DNA of 64,000 bases from DASQDN01 sp963844855 (GTDB lineage Bacteria; Acidobacteriota; Terriglobia; Bryobacterales; Bryobacteraceae): positions 17,200 to 81,199 of the forward strand of contig CAWJQP010000090.1 in the NCBI GenBank assembly GCA_963844855.1, read 5' to 3'. The position numbers were made by a program, and so were the translations under genes. A model generated the notes under the pieces. The model had not been told where the DNA came from, ran no database searches, and was given only the letters and a program-made list of their open reading frames with translations. Numbering within the stretch: position 1 is the first letter of the stretch; each line of letters begins with the position of its first letter. Shown here one piece after another: positions 18,367 through 26,477 of the stretch.

Positions 18367-19653
18367 CAAATACCGTTGTCTGGAGCGCTCTGCTTTTCGC
18401 CCCGCTACTTGCGGTCGGAGGGCAGAGCGCCGCGGAATTACAACAACAGGGCCTTCGGTTTGCTGCTCAGGGCCGTCTCGATGACGCGATAGGCGCATTT
18501 GAGGCGGCTCTTCAACTTATCTCGCGGCAACGCCGACATATTGAACAATCTGGGCGTCGTCCTCCGGCGTGCGGGACAAACTGCGCGTGCGGTTTCGGTG
18601 TTCCAGGAGGCGATCAGTGCCAAGCCGGACGAATATCGAATTCACAGCAATCTCGCGCATGCGTACCGTGACGCAGGAAAGCTCGATGAAGCAGTTGAAA
18701 CGATGGATCGTGGGTGCCGACTAGCCGACACTGAGGCGACCTGCAAAGATCACCTCGCGCTGCTCGCGCTTGAACTCGGCCGCCGCGCTGAGGCCGGGGC
18801 TCATATCGACAAAGCAGTCCGCAGCTATACAAAGGCAGTCCAAGCGAATCCGAAATGCGGGGAATGCGCGGCCGCGCTCGGCTCTGCTCTGCTGAAGAGC
18901 GGAAAAACGACGGAGGCCGCCGAGGCACTTCGGTCCGCCTCCGGATTGCTTCCGGGTAGAGCGTCGGTGCATGCGGACCTCGGGGTCGCCTTGGCGCGCG
19001 CCGGCAACCCCGACGAGGCGATCCTGCACCTCAGGCGCGCCGTCGCTCTTGATCCGGACCACGCGGCAGCACACTATGCGCTCGCTCGGGAGTTACAGCG
19101 GGCTGGAAAAAGCGACGAGGCACGTACCCACATGCAGCGCGCGCGGGCGGGCGATGAAAAGAGTCGGCGCGTGATGATGGCGCGATCGCTAGTCAACGAA
19201 GGGGCCGATCAGCTCCGTGCGGGCAGTACGGCCGAAGCAGTCTCGTCGCTACGCCGCGCAATCGAACTAGATCCGCGCAACGTCAACGCTCGGCACAATC
19301 TGGGGGTCGCACTGCTCGCGTCAGGTCAGATCGAGGACGCCGTGCGCGAGTTTGATGCCGCGCTAGCCGCGGACCCGAGTAGGGCTGACACGCTGTATTA
19401 TGCCGGCCGTGCATTGCTTACTCTCGGCAATTCGCCGCGGGCTCTGGAGGTGCTCGCGAAAGCGACCGAGCTGAAGCCCGATGACGCGTGGGCCTGGAAT
19501 GCGTTAGCTGTTGCTCGTTCCGCCGCGAACGATCCCGTGAGAGCGAACTCCGCACTGGACCGCGCGCTTTCGATCGCCCCCCGGAATGAACTGTTCCGAC
19601 GAAATCGTGACTGCCTCGTTCAACGGCTGGCGGGTTGTCGGCTCGATCACTGA
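18363..19653 (+). pseudogene. TPR-repeat protein, frameshifted near its 5' end
   Basis: A TTG at 18363 overlaps the receptor stop by four bases and opens a signal-peptide-like start (WSALLFAPLLAVGGQS), then a first TPR (LQQQGLRFAAQGRLDDAIGAFEAAL). Near 18515 a one-base shift moves to a second frame that carries about nine more 34-residue TPRs (ILNNLGVVLRRAGQTARAVSVFQEAISAKPD, ASVHADLGVALARAGNPDEAILHLRRAVALDPD, NARHNLGVALLASGQIEDAVREFDAALAADPS and others) to 19653. TPR arrays mediate protein-protein contacts; here probably periplasmic. The order receptor, TPR, FG-GAP/ASPIC protein recurs in this bacterial group, so a shared role in surface uptake is plausible. The stop overlaps the convergent gene's stop. 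Confidence 0.75.
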
Positions 19654-21324
19654 CTTTCTCGAATTGTTACGACGCGATTCATGCCTGGGTTCCGAACGAC
19701 CTGAACGCTGCCTGAAGGCCAGCGAACCTCGAGTTCGGCCACGCTGACGGCGTCGCCGATCCCGAAATGAACGCGCTTCTGACTTGCCGACAGATAGCTT
19801 CCAGCGGTCGTTAAGATCTGCCACTGTTTCCGCCCTGTGTTGTCCGTCAATCTGATGGAGGCTCCAAGTGCGTCGCGCGGGCTTTTTGTGCCGACCAGTT
19901 CAATGGCGACCCAACCGTCCGCGGCAGATTCGTTCCTCAACAGCAGCGCGGGGCCATCGTTGTTGTTCACCGCGATATCGACGCGGCCGTCGTTATCGAA
20001 GTCGGCGATTGCCGCGCCGCGTGAGGCGCGTTTAACCCGGAGTGCACTTCCGGCTGTCGCCGTTACGTCGGCAAACTTGCCCACCACATTTCGGAGCAGG
20101 AGGAGCGGCTGAAGATAAGAAAGGCTTGGGTTGTCGTAGGCGATCGTGTCCATGACATGTCCTTGGGCGACGAACAGGTCCTTCCAACCGTCATTGTCGA
20201 AGTCCGCAAACCTTGTGCCCCATCCGCCGAATGGTTCGCTGGCGCGTCGTAATCCGCTTTCCTCCGCTACGGGGTCGAACATGCCTGCACCCGCAGAGCG
20301 GAACAGTGCGTACCCTTCGAGCGATAACGCGTTGATGAACACGTCCGGAGGGCCATCATTGTTGTAATCTGCGACATCGATGCCCATGCCTGCGAACGGC
20401 TTGCCGTCTGTGTTGTAGGCAATGCCTGTCTCCAGGCTGATTTCGCTGAACGTGCCATCCCGTTTGTTTCGGAACACTTGCTGCGCTACCGAATCGTTTG
20501 CGACCAGGATGTCAATCCAGCTGTCCTGATCTATGTCGGCAATTGCGACGCCGAGCCCCTTTCCCGCGTGACCGGCAATTCCGGACTTGCGGGTGACATC
20601 TTCAAACCGGCCGTTGCCGACATTCCGGTAGAGCACGTGCTGCACGTCCCCGAAACTGTTCGGATGGCAATACCCGCGGCGATGCGGTTTCGCGCGGACC
20701 GCACCATGGGTTCTTCTCAAAGGTCCAATCCACATATCTGCCGACAAACAGATCGAGGAAGCCATCGCGGTCGTAGTCCAGGAACGCGGCGCCCGTGCTC
20801 CACCCGCCGGTACTCACGCCAGCTGTATCGGTGATGTCGACGAATCGTTTTCCACTGTCGTTCCTATAAAGTGTGTTGCGCTCCCATCCGGTAACGTAGA
20901 GATCCGGCCAGCCATCGTTGTCGACGTCGCCCGTCGCGACGCCCATCGCGAAAGTCGATCCTTGCAGGCCGGCCGATTCCGTTACATCGGCAAACTTACC
21001 GCCGCCGGCATTCCGGTACAGGCGATTCCACAATGCCGGGTCGGATTTGTTGACGACGACGCCGCGCCCACTGCGAGCGGTGCGAGCGGCATTGAGGAAG
21101 AACAGATCGACGAGACCATCAGCATCATAGTCGAAAGCGGCGACGCCCGACCCCATAGTTTCCACCAGGAACTTGTCCGCTGTGTGTGGGGAGCGGTGCG
21201 AAAAGCGAATGCCGCTGCTCGCCGTTACATCGCGAAACTGCATGGGTGCCGATGGTGGAGGAAGTGCAGCACTAAGCGCACCGAGCACGACCACGATGGT
21301 GAGTAACGCAAACAGCTCCTTCAT
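19647..21324 (-). pseudogene. FG-GAP/VCBS and ASPIC/UnbV repeat protein, one frameshift
   Basis: The ATG at 21324 begins MKELFALLTIVVVLGALSAA, a signal peptide. The mature protein is a chain of FG-GAP/VCBS repeats with calcium-binding DxDxDG loops (AFDYDADGLVDLFF, TGDVDNDGWPDLYV, FLDYDRDGFLDLFVG, ADIDQDSWIDILV, ADYNNDGPPDVFI, ADFDNDGWKDLFV, ADFDNDGRVDIAV), as in seven-bladed integrin-like propellers. It ends in an ASPIC/UnbV domain (LGASIRLTDNTGRKQWQILTTAGSYLSASQKRVHFGIGDAVSVAELEVRWPSG). The frame shifts near 20690 between NPWCGPR and RGYCHPNSFGDVQHVLYRN; otherwise it is full length (about 555 residues). It is probably a secreted or surface protein. It converges on the TPR gene. Confidence 0.82.
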
Positions 21325-21619
21325 ACTCGGAAGACAACCATTGTCCCTCTCGCGCGAGGCCATGGGCAAAAGGGCGAAATACGCTGTGCGTAGACAAAAT
21401 TATCTCCATCGCGGATCGGCGTTGGATTGTTGTATGCGCAAGCGGGTGCTGGTGCGGATGTGCCATTTCGCGCAGTTAAGAAGCGAGAACTATGTGTGAC
21501 CGAATTCCACAGTACCTGTGCGTAGTCAAAACTTCATCAGTCATTTAAATCAGTGGCTTGCGATTCAGGTCTGTGTGCCGTTTCGAGCAGCGTTACGGCG
21601 TGCTACAAACGAGTGATTC

Positions 21620-22588
21620 GTGCTCTATTTGATCTCGGCATTCCTGTGCGCGCTCCGCGCTTTCTTTCGCAGTCGCCTGGATACCTCTCTCGAGGTCCTT
21701 GCCTTGCGCCAGCAGATCGCTGTACTCAAACGACAGCGACCACGACCGCCACTGACGCGCTTCGATCGGTTCTTCTGGACCACGCTGAAGCAGGTCTGGC
21801 CGCGATGGTCAGACGTTCTGGCCGTCGTGAAGCCAGAAACTGTGATCGGATGGCATCGAGCGGGTTTCCGTCTGTACTGGCGCTGGCGATCGCGGCGTCG
21901 TGCTGGGCGGCCGAAGATTAGCGCAGAGATTCGGAATCTCATCGGGACCATGGCCGTGGAGAACGCAGGCTGGGGTGCACCGAAGGTTCACGGCGAACTT
22001 CTGAAGCTCGGCTTCGAGATCTCCGAGCGCACGATTGCGAGATATCTAAGGCGACTGCGGCGCCGCGGCGATCCAGGCCAACGCTGGCTTACGTTTCTCA
22101 CCAATCATCGTGAGGCAATTGCCGCCATGGATTTCTTTGCCGTTCCGACAGTGACTTTCAAACTCCTGTATTGCTTTTTCGTGATTGAACACGGGAGGCG
22201 CCGAATCCTGCACTTCAATGTCACCAGCCGACCGAGTTCAGAATGGGTCGTACAGCAACTGCGGGAAGCGTTCCCCGAGTCTGGTCAGTATCGGTATGTG
22301 ATCTTCGACCATGATGCGAAGTTCAATGGGGATGTGATCGCGTTCCTGAAGGCGACGGGCCTGAAGCCGAAGCGCAGCAGTATTCAAGCCCCTTGGCAAA
22401 ATGGAACGGCCGAGCGGTGGGTCGGAAGCTGTCGGCGCGAGCTTCTCGACCACGTGATCCCGCTGAACGAACCACATTTGCGGCGTTTGATTGGCGAGTA
22501 CATGAAGTACCATCACGCGGACCGAATTCACGACTCGTTAGATAAAGACTGTCCCTCCAAAATATCCGGATCGATCTGTAATCATTGA
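21620..22588 (+). CDS. Integrase-core (IS481/IS3-type) transposase, 3'-truncated
   Basis: The 322-residue product starts at a GTG with a hydrophobic N-terminus followed by LEVLALRQQIAVLKRQRPRP, then PETVIGWHRAGFRLYWRWRSRRR, a helix-turn-helix region (NLIGTMAVENAGWGAPKVHGELLKLGFEISERTIARYL) and a DDE core (AAMDFFAVPT, FDHDAKFNG, WQNGTAERWVGSCRRELLDHVIPLNE) with Asp, Asp and Glu present. Homologues continue 40-50 residues past HDSLDKDCPS to a conserved HHRY-type end. Here the sequence changes to KISGSICNH and stops, just before another transposase begins. The catalytic core is intact but the missing tail and missing right end probably prevent movement. Confidence 0.72.
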   Translation: MLYLISAFLCALRAFFRSRLDTSLEVLALRQQIAVLKRQRPRPPLTRFDRFFWTTLKQVWPRWSDVLAVVKPETVIGWHRAGFRLYWRWRSRRRAGRPKISAEIRNLIGTMAVENAGWGAPKVHGELLKLGFEISERTIARYLRRLRRRGDPGQRWLTFLTNHREAIAAMDFFAVPTVTFKLLYCFFVIEHGRRRILHFNVTSRPSSEWVVQQLREAFPESGQYRYVIFDHDAKFNGDVIAFLKATGLKPKRSSIQAPWQNGTAERWVGSCRRELLDHVIPLNEPHLRRLIGEYMKYHHADRIHDSLDKDCPSKISGSICNH

Positions 22589-23091
22589 GGTTGATCGACT
22601 TTCATTTACGTCTTACGGCGGCGCGGCAAGTCTTGCTCACCGTGGTCGGCACCCTTGTCTCAATGTTGAAGACTTCGGCTGAGCTACGACTGGAGAACCC
22701 CGCCTTGCGGCAACAACTCGGCGTCTTGCGCAGGTCGGCTCCCAAACGGCTCAAACTGACGCCAGCCGACCGACTCTTCTGGGTCTGGTTGCGGAGCCTG
22801 TGGAGCGACTGGAAATCGGTCCTGATGATCGTAAAGGCCGACACAGTTGTCGCTTGGCATCGTATAGGCTTCCGTTTGTTTTGGACGTGGAAAATCCACC
22901 GTGGCAAGCGAGGTCGGCCCAGTGTGCCGCAACAGGTTCGAAATCTGATCCGGATGATGAGCCGCAACAACCCGCGCTGGGGTGCACCACGCATTCACGG
23001 CGAGTTGCTCAAGCTAGGCATTGAGATTACGGTTTCGTTGCGAAGTTGCAGTAAGGCAGCACTGCGGCCGTGCAGAGTCGATCACGAGTGA
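22585..23091 (+). pseudogene. Transposase N-terminal fragment fused to an IS6 end
   Basis: A second integrase-type transposase of the same family begins four bases before the previous stop. It shows the N-terminal helix (LRLENPALRQQLGVLRRSAPKRLKL), KADTVVAWHRIGFRLFWTWK and the helix-turn-helix (NLIRMMSRNNPRWGAPRIHGELLKLGIEI). At base 23031, where the catalytic core should follow, the IS6 element starts. Translation runs on into the element for VSLRSCSKAALRPCRVDHE and a TGA. The DDE core is absent, so this is a dead fragment. Confidence 0.78.
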
Positions 23092-23859
23092 ACCTGCGTT
23101 ACGCGGGGATACCGAACAATTCGGCGATAAAGAGCGCTTGACCGACGGCATCGGCTTTGGCCAGCCATCTCACTCTTCCTTTCCGAATCATCTGGACTGC
23201 TTCGATGCCCTGCAACGTCCGCCATGCGCCTTGAAACGAGCCGTAGCCTTTGGCGAGCCAAGCGCGTTGCTTCACGGTTCGGTGATCCTGCTCGATCACA
23301 TTGTTTAAGTACTTGCATTGGCGTAACCGAACGCGAGGCGGCAGCCTCCCTTCAACCACCAACGCTTCGATTGCTGCCGGATATGCGGGATTTTTGTCGA
23401 CGTTTATGACCCGCGGCATTGGATTCCCAGATGCTTCTATAGCTTGAAGCAGGAAGCGTTTGGCTGCGGCCGTGTCACGCTTGGCTGTCAGCAGGAAGTC
23501 AATCGTTTGGCCGGTGGAGTCAACCGCGCGGTACAAGTATCGATCTTTACCCTTAACCTTTATATAGGTCTCGTCTATCCGGTAGGACTTATTCGTCCGC
23601 CTCAGATGCGGGCGGCAGCGCTTGTTGATCTCTGGCGCATACGCCTGGACCCACCGCCAAATGCAGCTGGCATCCACTTCCAGACCTCGTTCCGCCAGCA
23701 TCTCGGCCACGTGCTCGTACGCCAGCGGATAACGCAAATACCAACGTACGGCCAACCGGATCACCTCACCCGAGTACTGACGTCCTTTAAATGGATTGGC
23801 CGGCGTGATTGGCATCGACTTACCCTATCAGCCCTCGGCACGAACTTCGCAACGAAACC
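23031..23859. mobile_element. IS6-family insertion sequence, 829 bp
   Basis: The left end GGTTTCGTTGCGAAGTT (23031-23047) is the exact reverse complement of the right end AACTTCGCAACGAAACC (23843-23859). One transposase gene fills the interior. Both features and the size of about 0.8 kb fit the IS6 family. The left side interrupts a transposase gene. The right side abuts a 94-bp inverted copy of the element's own left end. Confidence 0.9.
23099..23815 (-). CDS. IS6-family DDE transposase
   Basis: The product is 238 residues, the usual IS6 length. The N-terminal zinc-ribbon/HTH part (FSGEV-like YSGEVIRLAVRWYLRYPLAYEHVAEMLAERGLEVDASCIWRWVQAYAPEI) is followed by the catalytic core with Asp81 (DETYIKVKGK), Asp140 (INVDKNPAY) and Glu175 (NNVIEQDHRTVK). 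All three residues are present, and K and R after the Glu match the family. The gene appears intact, so this copy may still be active. The last codons (FGIPA-stop) lie within the terminal 94 bp that is duplicated at the other side. Confidence 0.92.
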   Translation of the reverse strand: MPITPANPFKGRQYSGEVIRLAVRWYLRYPLAYEHVAEMLAERGLEVDASCIWRWVQAYAPEINKRCRPHLRRTNKSYRIDETYIKVKGKDRYLYRAVDSTGQTIDFLLTAKRDTAAAKRFLLQAIEASGNPMPRVINVDKNPAYPAAIEALVVEGRLPPRVRLRQCKYLNNVIEQDHRTVKQRAWLAKGYGSFQGAWRTLQGIEAVQMIRKGRVRWLAKADAVGQALFIAELFGIPA

Positions 23860-23953
23860 CCGAATTGTTCGGTATCCCCGCGTAACGCAGGTTCACTCGT
23901 GATCGACTCTGCACGGCCGCAGTGCTGCCTTACTGCAACTTCGCAACGAAACC
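23860..23953. repeat. 94-bp inverted copy of the IS6 left end
   Basis: Bases 23860-23953 are the exact reverse complement of 23031-23124 as far as I can check by eye. The segment carries the last codons of a second transposase copy and its terminal repeat AACTTCGCAACGAAACC at 23937-23953. It directly touches the right end of the full element. It looks like the remnant of a second IS6 copy in opposite orientation. Confidence 0.88.
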
Positions 23954-24297
23954 TCCTGTTCCTCGCGCTTCGCAGCGCCTAGGAAGGTCACCTTGTCCCC
24001 GACCACCTGCATCACCTGATGCTTGGTTCCTTCGCGATCTTCGTACTCGCGCGTCTGTACGCGGCCTTGGATCGCAACCAAGCGCCCTCGCTCGAGAAAA
24101 TTGGCGCAAGCTTCCGATAACCCATTAAAGACGATCACCGGAAACCAGGTCACTCTCTCTCGCTTTTCTCCATCAGTCTTCCAGTGCTCGTTGACGGCGA
24201 CCGAGAACCGGCAGAACGGGACATTGTTTTGCCCGTAGCTGAGCTCGGGTGCCGACCCAACATTTCCAACTATCGTGATTTGATTGACTCCACTCAT
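23893..24297 (-). CDS. ssb: Single-stranded DNA-binding protein, C-terminus replaced by IS sequence
   Basis: The ATG at 24297 has AAAGGAG upstream and gives 134 residues. Residues 1-110 are a standard SSB OB-fold (VNQITIVGNVGSAPELSYGQNNVPFCRFSVAVNEHWKTDGEKRERVTWFPVIVFNGLSEACANFLERGRLVAIQGRVQTREYEDREGTKHQVMQVVGDKVTFL is split here into its usual strands). After KREEQE the frame enters the IS6 end and adds 19 foreign residues (VSLRSCSKAALRPCRVDHE). The flexible linker and acidic DDxIPF tip, which recruit repair and replication partners, are missing. The protein may still bind DNA but should not recruit partners normally. It is the last gene of the coupled minus-strand operon. Confidence 0.85.
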   Translation of the reverse strand: MSGVNQITIVGNVGSAPELSYGQNNVPFCRFSVAVNEHWKTDGEKRERVTWFPVIVFNGLSEACANFLERGRLVAIQGRVQTREYEDREGTKHQVMQVVGDKVTFLGAAKREEQEVSLRSCSKAALRPCRVDHE

Positions 24298-24324
24298 GCT
24301 TGTTGTCTCCTTTTGAAACGCCAC

Positions 24325-24343
24325 AGGCCGGCGATTCCGGCCT
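24325..24343 (-). promoter_or_regulatory. 7-bp hairpin upstream of ssb
   Basis: AGGCCGG (24325-24331) pairs perfectly with CCGGCCT (24337-24343) around CGATT. It lies 28 nt before the ssb start in the transcript, between ssb and the preceding small gene. There is no T-run. It could insulate ssb translation or cause partial termination. Confidence 0.45.
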
Positions 24344-24410
24344 GAGCGGTATTGATGTTTGCGCCGGCTCCCGGTGAGGCCAGGGATCGGCGCTGGTCTG
24401 AAGCGGACGC

Positions 24411-24593
24411 CTATGAAGCCGCCGCGACGGGCGTCGAGGCGTCAGCCGCTTCAAACTGCTGCCGCTTGCGGGCGATATGCGCCTGAAGTTCCTCCACGTC
24501 ACTTCTCAGGTCACCTGCAGTGAGTCGTTCGATAACGACATCGAGGGTTCCTTCAAAACCCTCGAGGACCGCGGCCACGAAGCCTGGAGTCAT
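24411..24593 (-). CDS. Small helical protein, 60 residues, coupled to the DUF3150-like gene
   Basis: The ATG at 24593 overlaps the upstream stop as ATGA, a sign of translational coupling. The 60 residues are largely helical and acidic (FVAAVLEGFEGTLDVVIERLTAGDLRSDVEELQAHIARKRQQFEAA), with no signal or membrane segment. I do not recognise the family. The coupling and placement before ssb suggest a role with the neighbouring protein. Confidence 0.6.
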   Translation of the reverse strand: MTPGFVAAVLEGFEGTLDVVIERLTAGDLRSDVEELQAHIARKRQQFEAADASTPVAAAS

Positions 24594-25609
24594 ACCTCCT
24601 CCTCGTCGAAGCGGAACTTCCGACCGCCGGTCTTCGTCAGCATGGTGTCGAGTTGAGCGGCGATGTCAGCCATCCCCTGTTGAACCTTGCCGCGGAGGTC
24701 CCCAGTCGCCCGAAGATCGTCCGCGCTGACGCCTTGCAAGAGGTGGCGCGCTTGCGCTACCAGGGTCTGTAGTTCTACGTCGTCGGTGACGTTGCGGAAC
24801 TCAAAGTTCGTGAGGAATTCCACGAGATTCGAAACCGTCGTCTCCTTGAAGCGCAGCGGCTTGCCGTCTTGTCCCTCTTTGAGCCGATCAGCCATGTGCT
24901 GGACAAGCTTCGCCATCGATTCCCGAAGCACGTGCTGGATTTCGGCAGACGCTTCAGCCATGCGTTGCGCGGCCTTCTCGCGTTCCTGCTCCCAGACTTC
25001 GCGCGAGATACCTTTAAGTTGGTCCGGCACCCCGAAGCTGACGTACTGCCACGAGAACCCGAACTCCCGTTCAACATCGTCGACCGGCGGGTAGTCGGCG
25101 GGGTTGTAGAGACCGCGAAGCCGCTTTGCTGCATCCTGGCACAAGCTCGGGTAAGCGGCGATGAACGCGCCGACCAATTGTTTGCGGTCTTCCGCGAACT
25201 GCCGGAGCCGATGCTCGACTGTTTCAAGCGCGGCGACGGGAAGCAGATGGATCCCGATCTCGAAAGGAAGGCAAATGTTGTATAGGAATCGCCGGATCTC
25301 CCCGTCGAAACGGCCGATGGCCTTCAGTTCAGCGGAATCCACCAGGTGCTTCGACACGCGAAGCAGATCTTTGTCGGCATCAGCCTCGATCTGGGAGGTT
25401 GAGACCTTTCGAGTGTTGCCCATCGTGGACACCCGGACCTTGATGCAAACGGTCTTCCTGGCTAGGTCTACACCCGGATCTGCGATCGGAATCGCGAAAG
25501 GCATCCCCCCGCCATTGCCGCCAGGGACCACAGCGGGGATGCTGCCGTCCATCGCCGCCGATGCCGGCTGCATCAGGGAAGAAGAGAATAGTGGTGCTTG
25601 AGTCGCCAT
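24590..25609 (-). CDS. DUF3150-like protein of a mobile-element operon
   Basis: AGGAGG precedes the ATG at 25609 by 10 nt, giving 339 residues. A Gly/Pro-rich N-terminal arm (about 1-45) is followed by CIKVRVSTMGNTRKVSTSQIEADADKDLLRVSKHLVDS and a long, mostly helical body with coiled-coil-like stretches (EVWEQEREKAAQRMAEASAEIQHVLRESMAKLVQHMADRL). The central FGFSWQYVSFGVPDQLK is a distinctive beta segment. Length and pattern resemble DUF3150 proteins, which occur in integrative elements near SSB and recombination genes. This family assignment is from memory of the pattern and is moderate. The neighbours (Mom-like, SSB) fit a phage or integrative-element origin. Confidence 0.6.
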   Translation of the reverse strand: MATQAPLFSSSLMQPASAAMDGSIPAVVPGGNGGGMPFAIPIADPGVDLARKTVCIKVRVSTMGNTRKVSTSQIEADADKDLLRVSKHLVDSAELKAIGRFDGEIRRFLYNICLPFEIGIHLLPVAALETVEHRLRQFAEDRKQLVGAFIAAYPSLCQDAAKRLRGLYNPADYPPVDDVEREFGFSWQYVSFGVPDQLKGISREVWEQEREKAAQRMAEASAEIQHVLRESMAKLVQHMADRLKEGQDGKPLRFKETTVSNLVEFLTNFEFRNVTDDVELQTLVAQARHLLQGVSADDLRATGDLRGKVQQGMADIAAQLDTMLTKTGGRKFRFDEEEV

Positions 25610-25677
25610 TGCTGGCCACCTCCTGTGTTTTATGTGAATTGTTTGGAAGAAAGCTGAAGCCTGCTTGCGGCGGGGCG

Positions 25678-25899
25678 TCAGGACGCAGCCGTGAACATGC
25701 TGCGCAACAATGGAGCAGTTTCTGGATACGGAAGACTCGGCGGCATTTGCTTTCGGACGGCCGCCGTGAATCCCCACGCGTACTTGTGAACGCCGCCGTG
25801 TCGAAGTGGACGGGTGAACTGCTCGACTACGTGTCGAACGGTCTGGGCACAAACGAGTGCACTTTCGGGAGCACCTAGACTCAGCAACATTTCGCGCAT
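25678..25899 (-). CDS. Small hypothetical protein overlapping the end of the Mom-like gene
   Basis: A 73-codon frame starts inside the last codons of the Mom-like gene; a second ATG at 25890 is also possible. The sequence (LGAPESALVCAQTVRHVVEQFTRPLRHGGVHKYAWGFTAAVRKQMPPSLPY) has no recognisable motif. It fills the only gap in an otherwise overlapping operon, which is the main support for it. No strong ribosome-binding site is visible, so it would rely on coupling. Confidence 0.42.
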   Translation of the reverse strand: MREMLLSLGAPESALVCAQTVRHVVEQFTRPLRHGGVHKYAWGFTAAVRKQMPPSLPYPETAPLLRSMFTAAS

Positions 25900-26477
25900 C
25901 GCATGTGTACCTCGCTCGCCCGCCCGCAGCTTCTGCAGAGTCCGTTCACTGAGTACCTGACCGTCGGAAGGAGTCGAAGCGTCCGAGGCGTCGAGCGGCC
26001 AAGGTAGGCTCCGGAAAGTGCCTTGTAGACGGTACCAATGTGTCCGGGCGCGACCACGGTTCCATCGGCGGCGGTCCGCGCGACGGGGTCAGCGAAGCTG
26101 ACAACTCCAGCGATCCCGCTGCGTTTGAGATTGTGGAAACACCGGGCCACAAAGAAACTCTCACCGTTTCCGGGCACTTCATCTAGCAGGACGAGCCGAC
26201 CGAGTTCAACGCCGTCAGTCACGGGAATGCGGAACACGTTGGTGATGGACCGGTCGTTTACCGGATGCGAAAACACTGCTACACCGACCAGCACTCCGTG
26301 TCGAAACAAGCCGAATCTCCAGCGGGACGGAGGAGTGGACTTCAAGTAGTGATGGGTCCGGATAAACTCCCTTGCCTCGCGCTCGCCCCTGAGCGCCACT
26401 ACCTCGTAGTCGCGCGGATTGATCACTTCGTCCGGCACCCGGTACGAAGATCGACCGAGCCGCCATCGCTGATTCAT
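25881..26477 (-). CDS. Mom-like DNA adenine modification protein (GNAT-like)
   Basis: The ATG at 26477 overlaps the previous stop (ATGA) with GGAGG upstream, giving 198 residues. The pattern matches the Mom family, whose phage Mu member converts adenine in DNA to a carbamoylmethylated form: an early HHYLKS, a strand pair FGLFRHGVLVGVAVFSHP, then ELGRLVLLDE, ESFFVARCFHNL, VVSFADP and GHIGTVYKALSGAYLGRS. These correspond to the acetyltransferase-like core with conserved His-Tyr, Glu-Leu-x-Arg-Leu and Ala-Asp...Gly-His. The C-terminus ends in a Cys-rich knot (CRSCGRASEVHMRCAKCC) that may bind zinc, which Mu Mom has in a different form. Its coupling to a PP-loop enzyme is notable. Function by family, not shown here. 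Confidence 0.72.
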   Translation of the reverse strand: MNQRWRLGRSSYRVPDEVINPRDYEVVALRGEREAREFIRTHHYLKSTPPSRWRFGLFRHGVLVGVAVFSHPVNDRSITNVFRIPVTDGVELGRLVLLDEVPGNGESFFVARCFHNLKRSGIAGVVSFADPVARTAADGTVVAPGHIGTVYKALSGAYLGRSTPRTLRLLPTVRYSVNGLCRSCGRASEVHMRCAKCC

